A stretch of 64,000 nt of DNA from the NCBI RefSeq assembly GCF_005281475.1, contig NZ_CP040106.1, forward strand, positions 4,864,501 through 4,928,500, read 5' to 3'. The translations under genes and the position numbers were made by a program. This DNA is from Echinicola rosea. GTDB lineage: Bacteria > Bacteroidota > Bacteroidia > Cytophagales > Cyclobacteriaceae. The notes below the pieces were generated by a model. The model was not told the DNA's origin and searched no databases. It saw nothing but the letters and a program-made list of their open reading frames with translations. Positions 33,657-41,715 of the stretch are shown here, piece after piece (position 1 is the stretch's first letter; each line of letters starts with the position of its first letter).

Positions 33657-34513
33657 AATGCCGTTTAGTTAAGGGGATTTCCTTCTTTTCATATACCTAA
33701 AAGTCCTTTTTTTGATTGACTTTGACTGGGGAAACCTGATCATCCTGGTGGATTTTATCCTTTCCCTTTTTTCCATTGATGAAAAAAGAAAGAAAAAAAT
33801 CTAGGCCGGTGGTCTGCCCTTTAAAATGGGACATGGATTTACCCTGCGACGTGGATCCGTCACCCATTTTAATTTCCACCCGATGGCTACGGCCTAAAAG
33901 CGAGTGGGTCTCGCTGTTCCACGACGCGAGCCAACTCACTTTCTTAACGGCCTCCACCATCGGCTGGAAAACAGGCATACCAAGGGCCGTCAAAAGGAAG
34001 CGATACCTTTTTGGGACTTATTAACCTCAGTTCGATTTTAAAATCGTCACTGCGAGGCTTAGAGGGAGATATGAGGGGTGGAAGCCGTGGCAGTCTCCGT
34101 ATTTCAGGATTGCCACCCCCTTTTCCAACCCACATCTTCCTTAAAAGGGTTCGCAACGATTTTAATACAAAAATTAAGTCGAGCTCAGGTTATTAACTGA
34201 ATCCGCCTTGCAGCTATTGGGCGTTAAGAAATTAAAAAGCGGGTGGGCAAAAAGGCAGGCTTGTTTGACGAAATACTAGCCAAAAATAATGTTGGCTGCT
34301 AGAAAAGGAGGAGTTTGCCTGCATGAGGGAAGGTTTTAATTTTAGCCCAATAGCTGCACACCTGTGCGCCGTGGCGTAGCGGCGGGGTTTTTGGGTTACT
34401 TTTTTGACCTGAAGCAAAAAAGTGACAAAGGTATAGAGGTGAAGACCATCTTTGAATTTAGCAGAAAAATAATAGAACCAATATTTCCAAATTCACACTA
34501 ACTAAAGGACATT
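33657..34513. mobile_element. R3 element copy 2, with a nested M2 element
   Basis: It starts AATGCCGTTTAGTT and ends AACTAAAGGACATT, imperfect terminal inverted repeats. An M2 copy (34023-34191) interrupts it at a different point and in the opposite orientation from R3 copy 1. Without M2 it is about 690 bp, shorter than copy 1 because of an internal deletion near 34300. Confidence 0.75.
34023..34191. mobile_element. M2 element copy 4, nested in R3 copy 2
   Basis: It starts AACCTCAGTTCGATTTTA and ends AAGTCGAGCTCAGGTT, inverted relative to the other three copies. It splits R3 between GGGACTTATT and ATTAACTGA; the uninterrupted R3 copy near 59750 reads GGGACTTATCAACTGA. ATTA is present on both sides and is a candidate target duplication. 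Confidence 0.82.
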
Positions 34514-34681
34514 GCCCGCATTATGCACTAGCCTATCTATTGCGACCTGACACTACTTCAAAATCAGTCGCTTCGCTGCTGTTTTCGATTCTACCAAGCG
34601 GCAGACAGATTCACCATCAGCCGCGACGGATGATTCAATCTCCAAACAGCCTGATTTGTAAGCGTCCTGCATAAAGCGGGT

Positions 34682-34839
34682 TGAAGAGAAACAATTTTCG
34701 TGTAGGCCTAGCTATCATCCGTGCCGATGGCACTCCTTCGGGAGGATGAGGAGCGCTTAAGCTCCTGCGGATGAATCCGCAGGTTACTAAATTAATCGTG
34801 CCGCTGGCACTTTGCCCCGATTTGTACATTGGAAACCGC
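34682..34839. repeat. R4 dispersed repeat copy 2
   Basis: It matches the copy at 22117-22283 from GAAACAATTTTCGTGTAGG to GTACATTGGAAACCGC with few changes. No gene lies between it and the secreted protein start at 35015; 34840-35014 is presumed promoter DNA. Confidence 0.75.
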
Positions 34840-35014
34840 AAGAAAAGCTGAAAGCACAAACAAACTGTTTCAGATCACAAAGGAGGGGCTAATGCCTGCT
34901 TCTGGTATTTCAGCTTCCTGACATCCCGATTCAGCAAGGCCCTGTCCCTGTTAGAAGATTTTCCTTTGCCGATAGCTATTCTTTTACTTTACTTCATACA
35001 TTCGTAAATCCAAA

Positions 35015-36277
35015 ATGTATATCCGATTGATCCATATCCGGTCTTTTTTATTATGCGTGGCATCCTTTTTCCTCCCTGCCCAACTACAGGCACAACAGGA
35101 AGCTTTTATCTATGGGGAAGTAGAGCTTCGGAATGAAACCAAGCTAAAAGGGAAAATTACTTGGAGTGCTGGTCAAAGCCTCTGGGTGGACCTATTGGTA
35201 GCCGAAAAAAAGGACAACACCATCCTCGAACACCTTAGCCAGGATGATATCCCTCACCTCAGTGCAGGAGAAAAAAAAGCAGAATGGGGATTTATGGCCC
35301 TTTGGAAAAACCAATACCCTTCTCGCAAACTGACCTTCCGAAGCCAATTTGGGAACATCCTGGAAATTATGGTCACCGGAGATGATGATGCGACGATCGT
35401 ACTGAAAAACCATGAAAACATCCGGATATTTTTAAATGATGACCAGGAATATGCCCACCAACTGGGCGAAACCATCACCGTTCAGGTCGAAAGCGGAGAA
35501 AAGAAGCCGCTCTCATGGAAAACAATCGAACGCATCAGGTTTCGAAAAACACCTGCAAACCTACCGAATTTTGAAAGCAAGCCGCTTTACGGCCTTGTAA
35601 CCACCAGAACAGGTTATGCCTACCAAGGCTTGGTCAAGTGGGACATGAACGAACACCTCGATGACCAGTACCTGGACGGCACCACCATCGATGACCGCAG
35701 TGCACGCTACCACTTTTATGAGGTGAAATCCATTCGTCCAAAAAACAAAGGCTCCCTTATCCAATTACAATCCAACAAAGAAATTTACCTCCACGAACTG
35801 ACCAATGTAACCAATAAAAATGCAGGCATCCAAATACGCAATCCCCATTGGGGTCAGATAGCGCTGAAATGGGGTGATTTTAAAACCGCCCATTTCACTC
35901 CCTATCCGACCGAAACAGGATTTGGTTATGATGATTTTGAGACCCCCAGTGCACTCTACGGCACTGTCAAATTAAAAAGTGGACAGGAAATCACCGGATC
36001 CATATACTATGACCTCGATGAACACTGGAACATCGAAACCCTGGATGGTTGGGCGCAAGGTGGTGGTCTAAGGCAAGTCCCTTTCTCATTGATCAAGGAA
36101 ATTTACCCGGTAAGTGATACCCATACAGCAGCGATCTTGGTCGATGATGAGAAAATTATTCTTGGAGAACGAAGCGATGTGGACCAAAACAATTGGGGCA
36201 TCATGATCAGGTCAACGGACGGCCAGTTCAGCTATGTGCCGTGGCAAAATTTGCGCAAGCTAACATTTGATCACTAA
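35015..36277 (+). CDS. Secreted protein of unknown function, upstream of LytS/LytTR genes
   Basis: A 420-residue protein with a signal peptide (residues 1-26, ending LQAQ). The family is not recognised. Two segments are similar to each other, YQGLVKWDMNEHLDDQYLDG near residue 210 and ITGSIYYDLDEHWNIETLDG near residue 330, each followed by a short beta-rich stretch, so the protein seems built from repeats of about 120 residues. Charged and aromatic residues dominate, and no catalytic motif is evident. It is followed after 21 bp by the histidine kinase gene and may be part of the same operon, for example as a periplasmic sensor accessory. That role is inference. Confidence 0.7.
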   Translation: MYIRLIHIRSFLLCVASFFLPAQLQAQQEAFIYGEVELRNETKLKGKITWSAGQSLWVDLLVAEKKDNTILEHLSQDDIPHLSAGEKKAEWGFMALWKNQYPSRKLTFRSQFGNILEIMVTGDDDATIVLKNHENIRIFLNDDQEYAHQLGETITVQVESGEKKPLSWKTIERIRFRKTPANLPNFESKPLYGLVTTRTGYAYQGLVKWDMNEHLDDQYLDGTTIDDRSARYHFYEVKSIRPKNKGSLIQLQSNKEIYLHELTNVTNKNAGIQIRNPHWGQIALKWGDFKTAHFTPYPTETGFGYDDFETPSALYGTVKLKSGQEITGSIYYDLDEHWNIETLDGWAQGGGLRQVPFSLIKEIYPVSDTHTAAILVDDEKIILGERSDVDQNNWGIMIRSTDGQFSYVPWQNLRKLTFDH

Positions 36278-36298
36278 AGGGCTTTTAGTACTTTTTCG

Positions 36299-37390
36299 AT
36301 GCAAAGATTTAAATTGCACCACAATTCAGTTAAATTTTCTTCGATCTGGATGGAAATGAAAAAGGTGTTTAAAAACAAAAAATGGGTTATCGCTATGGCT
36401 GCAACCGCAATACTGCCCGTAATGGGCATGTTTGCACTTGGCGAAAACAGCTATGCAGCTGCCTTGCTGTGGATCATTGCTGTCCTGGCCCTACTGATCT
36501 GGGGAAACATCAAAATCCATCAGCTTCTGGACAAGATACACCCGTGGGGAAAACTGCCTCTCCGTCGGTTTTTGACCCAGTTTTTGGTCAGTGGGATCTA
36601 TTCTCTGATTTGCATCAACGTTTGCTATTATTTTCTCAAAACACTCTTTATCGGATTGCCTCCTGATGGTGAGCAAATGCTTCTTTTGAACATTTATGGT
36701 CTGCTCTTTTACATCCCGGTAATGTCCATAAATTTTGGAGTTTTCTTTATGCAAAGGTGGAAAAAAGCCACGCTCAGGACCGAGCAACTCCAAGCTGAAA
36801 ATCTCAAAAGCCGCTTGGAATCCCTGAAAATGCACATAGATCCCCACTTTTTGTTCAACAACCTGAATGTACTTTCCTCATTGATCGATATAGATACGGA
36901 GAATGCTCACAGGTTTCTGGACAAATTCGCGGAAGTTTACCGTTATGTCCTCCAACATCGTGATGAGGAGCTAGTAGAACTGGATACGGAAATCGCCTTC
37001 ATCCACTCCTATATTTACCTCTTCCAGCAGCGTCTAAATCGACAATTGAACATCTCCATTGACTATCGTCCCTCCAAGGTTACCCATTACATTCCTACCT
37101 TGGCGGTGCAAATGCTACTGGAAAATGCCATCAAACACAATGTCGCTACCGCATCCCAGCCATTGGCCATTGAGATTTATAGGGATGGCGACCGATATAT
37201 CATCGTAGAAAACACCTACCAGCCCAAACAACAGGAAGGAGGCTCCTTGCCAAAATCGGGCCTGGACAACATTATTAAAAGATTGGCCTATTTCTCCGAT
37301 GAAGAAATGGTCATCTCCCAAAGTGATACTAAATTTACCGTTAAACTGCCCCTTCTGCAAGTGTCAAGTCAACGCTTAAATGACGGGTAA
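36299..37390 (+). CDS. LytS/YehU-type membrane sensor histidine kinase, C-terminus altered by M1 insertion
   Basis: A 363-residue protein. Four membrane helices fall at about residues 28-48, 52-70, 94-116 and 128-150, followed by a linker helix. The His_kinase domain has KMHIDPHFLFNNLNVLSSLI, in which H183 is the phospho-acceptor. The ATPase domain has VQMLLENAIKHNV and GLDNIIKRL. It should phosphorylate the LytTR regulator encoded 216 bp downstream. The last nine codons (VSSQRLNDG) and the TAA come from the M1 element starting at 37358, so the original end was replaced. The catalytic core is complete and the kinase may still work. An alternative ATG at 36350 would shorten it by 17 residues. 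Confidence 0.9.
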   Translation: MQRFKLHHNSVKFSSIWMEMKKVFKNKKWVIAMAATAILPVMGMFALGENSYAAALLWIIAVLALLIWGNIKIHQLLDKIHPWGKLPLRRFLTQFLVSGIYSLICINVCYYFLKTLFIGLPPDGEQMLLLNIYGLLFYIPVMSINFGVFFMQRWKKATLRTEQLQAENLKSRLESLKMHIDPHFLFNNLNVLSSLIDIDTENAHRFLDKFAEVYRYVLQHRDEELVELDTEIAFIHSYIYLFQQRLNRQLNISIDYRPSKVTHYIPTLAVQMLLENAIKHNVATASQPLAIEIYRDGDRYIIVENTYQPKQQEGGSLPKSGLDNIIKRLAYFSDEEMVISQSDTKFTVKLPLLQVSSQRLNDG

Positions 37391-37546
37391 GGCAGAAGTG
37401 TATTTTGGACAAGATCAGGGCCCGAAAAACACCTATCCGTTGTAAGGGAAGTCTTTTTGTAACACAGAGATAGGCTAAAAGACGCACCCGATTACACGGA
37501 GGTTTAGGCCTGCTTGCCGACAAAGGCAGGATTGACTTGACACTTG
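37358..37546. mobile_element. M1 element copy 3, at the 3' end of the kinase gene
   Basis: About 189 bp bounded by CAAGTGTCAAGTCAA and its inverted repeat ending GACTTGACACTTG. Its first bases encode the last codons and stop of the histidine kinase gene. The remainder separates the kinase from the response-regulator gene at 37607. It has the same orientation as the copy at 22291. Confidence 0.8.
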
Positions 37547-37606
37547 GGGATAGCCGTATAGGGCAACATTACTAATTAACCAAAACCAATATCAAACCCA
37601 TCCATT

Positions 37607-38374
37607 ATGAAGGTACTGATCGTAGAAGATGAGGATTTAGCAGCAGCCAAATTGACGAAAATGCTGGAAAAATATGACAGCTCGATACGGATTTTGGGAA
37701 ACCTTACCTCTGTAAAGGACACCGTCCAATGGCTCCGACAAAATGCGGCACCTGACCTGATCATGATGGACATTCGTATCGATGATGGTGTGTGCTTTGA
37801 GATATTCCAAGAAGTGGAGGTTACCAGCCCCGTGATCTTTACCACCGCTTACGATCAATATGCCATCAAGGCCTTTCAAGTCCACAGCATTGATTACCTG
37901 CTGAAGCCGTTTTCTTATGAAAAATTGGAAAAGAGCTTGGAAAAACTAAAAAAAATCAACCAAAATCCGCCCACAGCCTCCCCTACGGTCAAGGTAGAGG
38001 AACTGCTTCAGGCATTACAACGTAATGAACCTTCTTATAAATCCCGTTTTTTGGTCAAAGCAGGTACAAAAATCCGTTCCGTAAAAACAGAAGACATCGC
38101 TTACATCTATACCGACAGGAAGCTGAATATCCTGGTCACCAACACTGGTGACCGCTATCCTCTCGACCAATCATTAGATGAACTCTCCCAAGTGCTGGAT
38201 CCTGACATCTTTTTTAGGGCAAATCGGCAACTGGTCCTTCATATTGATGCGGTATCCACCATCCACCCCTATTTCAAAGGGCGCGTAAAGCTAGACCTTG
38301 ATCCACCGCTTGACGCTGAAATCATCATCAGCAGCGAAAAGACACCTGACTTCAAAGCTTGGCTGGACAAGTAG
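37607..38374 (+). CDS. LytTR-family response regulator
   Basis: A 255-residue protein. The receiver domain covers residues 1-115, with the acidic pair E8-D9, phospho-acceptor D55 (DLIMMDIRIDD) and the invariant lysine in YLLKPFSYEKL. A short linker leads to a LytTR DNA-binding domain at about residues 150-250, with FLVKAGTKIRSVKTEDIAYI and FFRANRQLVLHIDAV. LytTR proteins bind direct repeats and often control cell-surface or extracellular polysaccharide genes. The partner kinase is immediately upstream; the M1 element sits between them and could reduce or alter co-transcription. Confidence 0.94.
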   Translation: MKVLIVEDEDLAAAKLTKMLEKYDSSIRILGNLTSVKDTVQWLRQNAAPDLIMMDIRIDDGVCFEIFQEVEVTSPVIFTTAYDQYAIKAFQVHSIDYLLKPFSYEKLEKSLEKLKKINQNPPTASPTVKVEELLQALQRNEPSYKSRFLVKAGTKIRSVKTEDIAYIYTDRKLNILVTNTGDRYPLDQSLDELSQVLDPDIFFRANRQLVLHIDAVSTIHPYFKGRVKLDLDPPLDAEIIISSEKTPDFKAWLDK

Positions 38375-38873
38375 TCATTTTGTGAGAAGTGTGTGAGTCT
38401 TGCGTATTGAGATATCAGTCCTGAGACTTGAGACAAATGGCGATTGTATTTGGTATTGGGCAATTTGGATGTGCTGGGTCTCTGTCCCTCCACTTAAAAA
38501 AAGGAGCTGCCATGGGTGACCACCGGCTAAGCTCATGCACCCTTAACTTTTCCTGATCAGGTTTCGGTTACCTTCCGGAATCCTTGTCGATAAAAATCAA
38601 GAAGATAATACACCTAAATTCCTAGGGTCAAAAAGTCTGGATAGAAAATAACAGGTGAACAATGAAAAAGTGTCAAGGGATCCCAGGACCTGACAGCCCA
38701 ACATCATCAATAATTCCAACGCAGAAATATCCCAATTCGAGGCAAGATTTTCCCTTTTGAAGGACGATTGGTTATTGGCTTCTTTTTTTTAAAGTAAGTT
38801 AGGATTACTAAAACAGGCAAAAAGATCAACTTTCGATTGTCGAACTCTAAAGAAAACAATAAACCAAATTACA
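38375..38873. other. Intergenic region, no gene seen
   Basis: Contains a short phrase AGATATCAGTCCTGAGACTTG that echoes TCTCAAGTCTCATATCTC near 3605, but no ORF or clear hairpin. The last 100 bp are AT-rich and presumably hold the promoter of the lyase gene. Confidence 0.4.
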
Positions 38874-40589
38874 ATGCTAAAAACTCGAATCAGTTTTTTA
38901 TGCTTGGCCATCACCATCATCTCCTTCTCGAAGGTGCTGGCCCAGTACCCGGACGTATCTTCCAAAGAGCGGGCAAAAGCAGACTCCATCAAATCAGTGG
39001 CCTTAAAGCATTCCGATGAGGCTTGGGAAAAAGCCCGAATAGCCGTTTATCGTGAAGAAATGCAAGGCAAACCTTATATTCCTTGGGCAGCACGACCGAC
39101 CGATCTTCCCCAAGCAGAAATCCCCGCATTCCCTGGTGCCGAAGGTGGCGGAATGTACAGCTTTGGTGGCCGGGGAGGAAAAGTCATCACCGTCACCAGC
39201 TTGGAAGATCATGGCCCCGGCACCCTCCGAGAAGCCTGTGAAACCGGTGGCGCCCGCATCATTGTCTTTAACGTAGCCGGTATCATCCAACTGGAAACAC
39301 CCCTGATCATCAGGGCACCCTATGTGACCATAGCTGGCCAAACTGCTCCCGGAGATGGGGTCTGTGTGGCTGGAGAAACCGTGTGGGTGGACACTCATGA
39401 TGTGGTGATCAGACACATGAGGTTCCGTAGAGGAGAAACCTTCGTGGGACGCAGAGATGATGCCATCGGTGGCAACCCCGTTGGGAATATCATGATCGAC
39501 CACGTTTCTGCCAGTTGGGGACTGGACGAAAATATGTCCATCTACCGCCATATGTACGACCCAGGCGGAGGATATAAAAGAGAAAAACTGCCGACGGTAA
39601 ACATCACCATCCAAAACAGCATCTTCTCAGAAGACCTGGACACTTATAATCACTCCTTGGGCAGCACCTTGGGAGGCGAGAATTGCTCTTTTATGCGAAA
39701 CCTATGGGCCAGCAATGCCGGCAGGAATCCCTCCATTGGCTGGAATGGTATCTTTAACTTCGTCAACAACATCGTATTCAACTGGTCCCATCGAACCACA
39801 GACGGAGGGGACTACAAGGCCAAATACAATATCATCAACAACTATTATAAACCAGGACCTGTAACCGATCTCAGCAGATCGGTAAGCTATAGAATCCTCA
39901 AGCCAGAAGCTGGCAGAAGTGACTTAGACTCTATGGTTTTTGGACGGGCTTTCGTGAAAGGCAACATAGTAGAGGGCAATAATGAAGTCACCGAAGACAA
40001 CTGGAACGGGGGTGTGCAAATGGAAGGAAAAGACGGTCAGCTAATGACCTTTTCGGAAGCCAAGCATTATTTTCCCCGAATGAAATCCGAAAAGCCTTTC
40101 CCCATGCCACACCTGACCATCATGCCTACTGAGGAAGCTGTCCCATTTGTGATGGAAAATGTAGGGGCCACATTTCCTAAAAGAGACCCTGTGGACCAGC
40201 GAATCATCAGAACCGTCAAAACCGGAAAGCCCGAATACGTGGAAGGATTGGATCCAGCATCCTTTTACCAATTCGAGCACAGAAGGCTTCCAAGGGACTC
40301 TTATAAAAATGGCATTATCACCGATATCAGCCAAGTGGGCGGATATCCAGCATACAAAGGTACTCCGTACCAGGATACCGATAAGGATGGAATGCCTGAT
40401 GAATGGGAACTTAAATACGGCCTCGATCCTCAGGACGCTACTGATGCCAACGGCGATATCAATGGGGATGGCTATACCAATATCGAAAAATACATCAACG
40501 GAATTGACCCTAAACTAAACGTTGATTGGACCAACCTGTCTAATAATGAAGACACGTTGGCCAAAAATGGACTTTCAGTGGATAAATAA
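38874..40589 (+). CDS. Secreted PL1-like pectate/polysaccharide lyase
   Basis: A 571-residue protein with a signal peptide (residues 1-23, ending KVLAQ). The parallel beta-helix lyase motifs are strong and in the same order as in the larger enzyme at 30980: FPGAEGGGMYSFGGRGGKV, HGPGTLREAC, YVTIAGQTAPGDG, IMIDHVSASWGLDEN, HRTTDGGDYKAKYNIINNYY. The C-terminal DTDKDGMPDEWELKYGLDP and GDINGDGYTNIEKYING are calcium-binding repeats like those in many Bacteroidota lyases. It would act on uronic-acid polysaccharide outside the cell or on its surface. It is likely a single-gene transcript ending at the terminator at 40617. Confidence 0.92.
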   Translation: MLKTRISFLCLAITIISFSKVLAQYPDVSSKERAKADSIKSVALKHSDEAWEKARIAVYREEMQGKPYIPWAARPTDLPQAEIPAFPGAEGGGMYSFGGRGGKVITVTSLEDHGPGTLREACETGGARIIVFNVAGIIQLETPLIIRAPYVTIAGQTAPGDGVCVAGETVWVDTHDVVIRHMRFRRGETFVGRRDDAIGGNPVGNIMIDHVSASWGLDENMSIYRHMYDPGGGYKREKLPTVNITIQNSIFSEDLDTYNHSLGSTLGGENCSFMRNLWASNAGRNPSIGWNGIFNFVNNIVFNWSHRTTDGGDYKAKYNIINNYYKPGPVTDLSRSVSYRILKPEAGRSDLDSMVFGRAFVKGNIVEGNNEVTEDNWNGGVQMEGKDGQLMTFSEAKHYFPRMKSEKPFPMPHLTIMPTEEAVPFVMENVGATFPKRDPVDQRIIRTVKTGKPEYVEGLDPASFYQFEHRRLPRDSYKNGIITDISQVGGYPAYKGTPYQDTDKDGMPDEWELKYGLDPQDATDANGDINGDGYTNIEKYINGIDPKLNVDWTNLSNNEDTLAKNGLSVDK

Positions 40590-40616
40590 AGGTTAATGAT
40601 TTCATCAAGTCCAAAG

Positions 40617-40643
40617 GAGCCCGGCAAAACCGGGCTCTTCTTA
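40617..40643 (+). terminator. Intrinsic terminator after the lyase gene
   Basis: GAGCCCGG at 40617-40624 pairs with CCGGGCTC at 40630-40637, loop CAAAA, followed by TTCTTA. It is positioned 28 bp after the lyase stop codon. Confidence 0.82.
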
Positions 40644-40660
40644 TTTCCCCCCTTACCTTC

Positions 40661-40836
40661 AACCCGGATTATGCGTTAGGAATCGTAGTGAGAGCTGAAA
40701 TTGCAAGAAAATCAGTTAGTTTGGAGGCATTAGCGTAGCACCGCTACGGTTATGCCGAAAACTAAAGTGAAACGGCTTATTTTGTCCGCCGCGGCGGATC
40801 AGGTCGCAACAGATAGGCTAATGCATATTCCGGGTT
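40661..40836. mobile_element. R6 element, MITE-like with 19-bp terminal inverted repeats
   Basis: A 176-bp segment with ends AACCCGGATTATGCGTTAG and CTAATGCATATTCCGGGTT, inverted repeats with two mismatches, and inner palindromes (GTCCGCCGCGGCGGATC). Single ends of the same family are visible at 23585-23610 and near 34513-34540. There is no ORF. It lies between a terminator and the next gene's promoter. Confidence 0.7.
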
Positions 40837-40977
40837 CAAAATGGTAGAAACAACCATTTATAAATCCTCGACCACCATTCATTGATCTAAACATCCCCAC
40901 TACAACCATTTATCACCGAATAAAAACAATTACCAAATTATGTTTTATTTTCATAAGCGAATTATCTAATTTGCCTT

Positions 40978-41712
40978 ATGATCAAATATTTTTGCTCGGG
41001 AACTACGACATTGTTTTTTCTCCTATTTTGCTTTTCGGGCCATGCACAAAATTTGGCCAGTGGCCATGCATTGCTTCTTGAAGCTTATAAAGAAAAAATC
41101 CCCCATCCGCAGGAAACTGCCACCGGTGGGCAATATGAGGTGGGGAGTTTGTTTTATGTGGATGGGACACCCTTTCTTGAATCCTCCGAATTTACCAAAG
41201 GACAGGTTACCATTAACGGGGAGGAATTTGACCAAGTCCTGCTAAACTTTGATGTGGTCAGGGATCAGCTGATCACCTATCACCCCAGAAATTACCAACA
41301 AATCATTTTGGATTATCGAAAGGTGCAGGCCTTTCAGCTCCAAAATGGAAGGAAATTTATCCAAGTCGAAGAAAACCCTGGATACTCATGGCACTTTAAC
41401 GGGTATTATGAAGTCCTCTGGGATGATAAAATCACCATTTTATCCAAACACTATAAGGAAGAAGAAATCAAAAAAGACCACGGTTCCTCGGACAAATCCT
41501 TCGAATTCGAAATCCATGAAGATTTCTTCGTCATGACCTCACAGGGATTTCACCGGATCAACCGTAAGAAGGATATTGAAACGTACATGGGCATACCCAA
41601 AAAACAGGTCAAACAACTCTTGAAAAAAGAAGGATTAAGGTTTAAAAAACAACTGAGGGAAGTACTGGTGGTCCTTGGTGCATTTTATTCCTCCGAAAAA
41701 ACCAACTACTAG
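40978..41712 (+). CDS. Secreted protein of unknown function, first gene of the TonB-receptor operon
   Basis: A 244-residue protein with a signal peptide (residues 1-23, ending SGHAQ). Family not recognised. The mature part is rich in aromatic and charged residues (YHPRNYQQIILDYRKVQAFQ; YYEVLWDDKITILSKHYKEE) and ends in a basic segment (KKQVKQLLKKEGLRFKKQLR) that may be periplasmic and membrane-associated. The stop lies 3 bp before the TonB receptor start, so the two are surely co-transcribed. Similar proteins are often seen just upstream of Bacteroidota TonB receptors of this type, without known activity. Confidence 0.75.
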   Translation: MIKYFCSGTTTLFFLLFCFSGHAQNLASGHALLLEAYKEKIPHPQETATGGQYEVGSLFYVDGTPFLESSEFTKGQVTINGEEFDQVLLNFDVVRDQLITYHPRNYQQIILDYRKVQAFQLQNGRKFIQVEENPGYSWHFNGYYEVLWDDKITILSKHYKEEEIKKDHGSSDKSFEFEIHEDFFVMTSQGFHRINRKKDIETYMGIPKKQVKQLLKKEGLRFKKQLREVLVVLGAFYSSEKTNY

Positions 41713-41715
41713 CCT

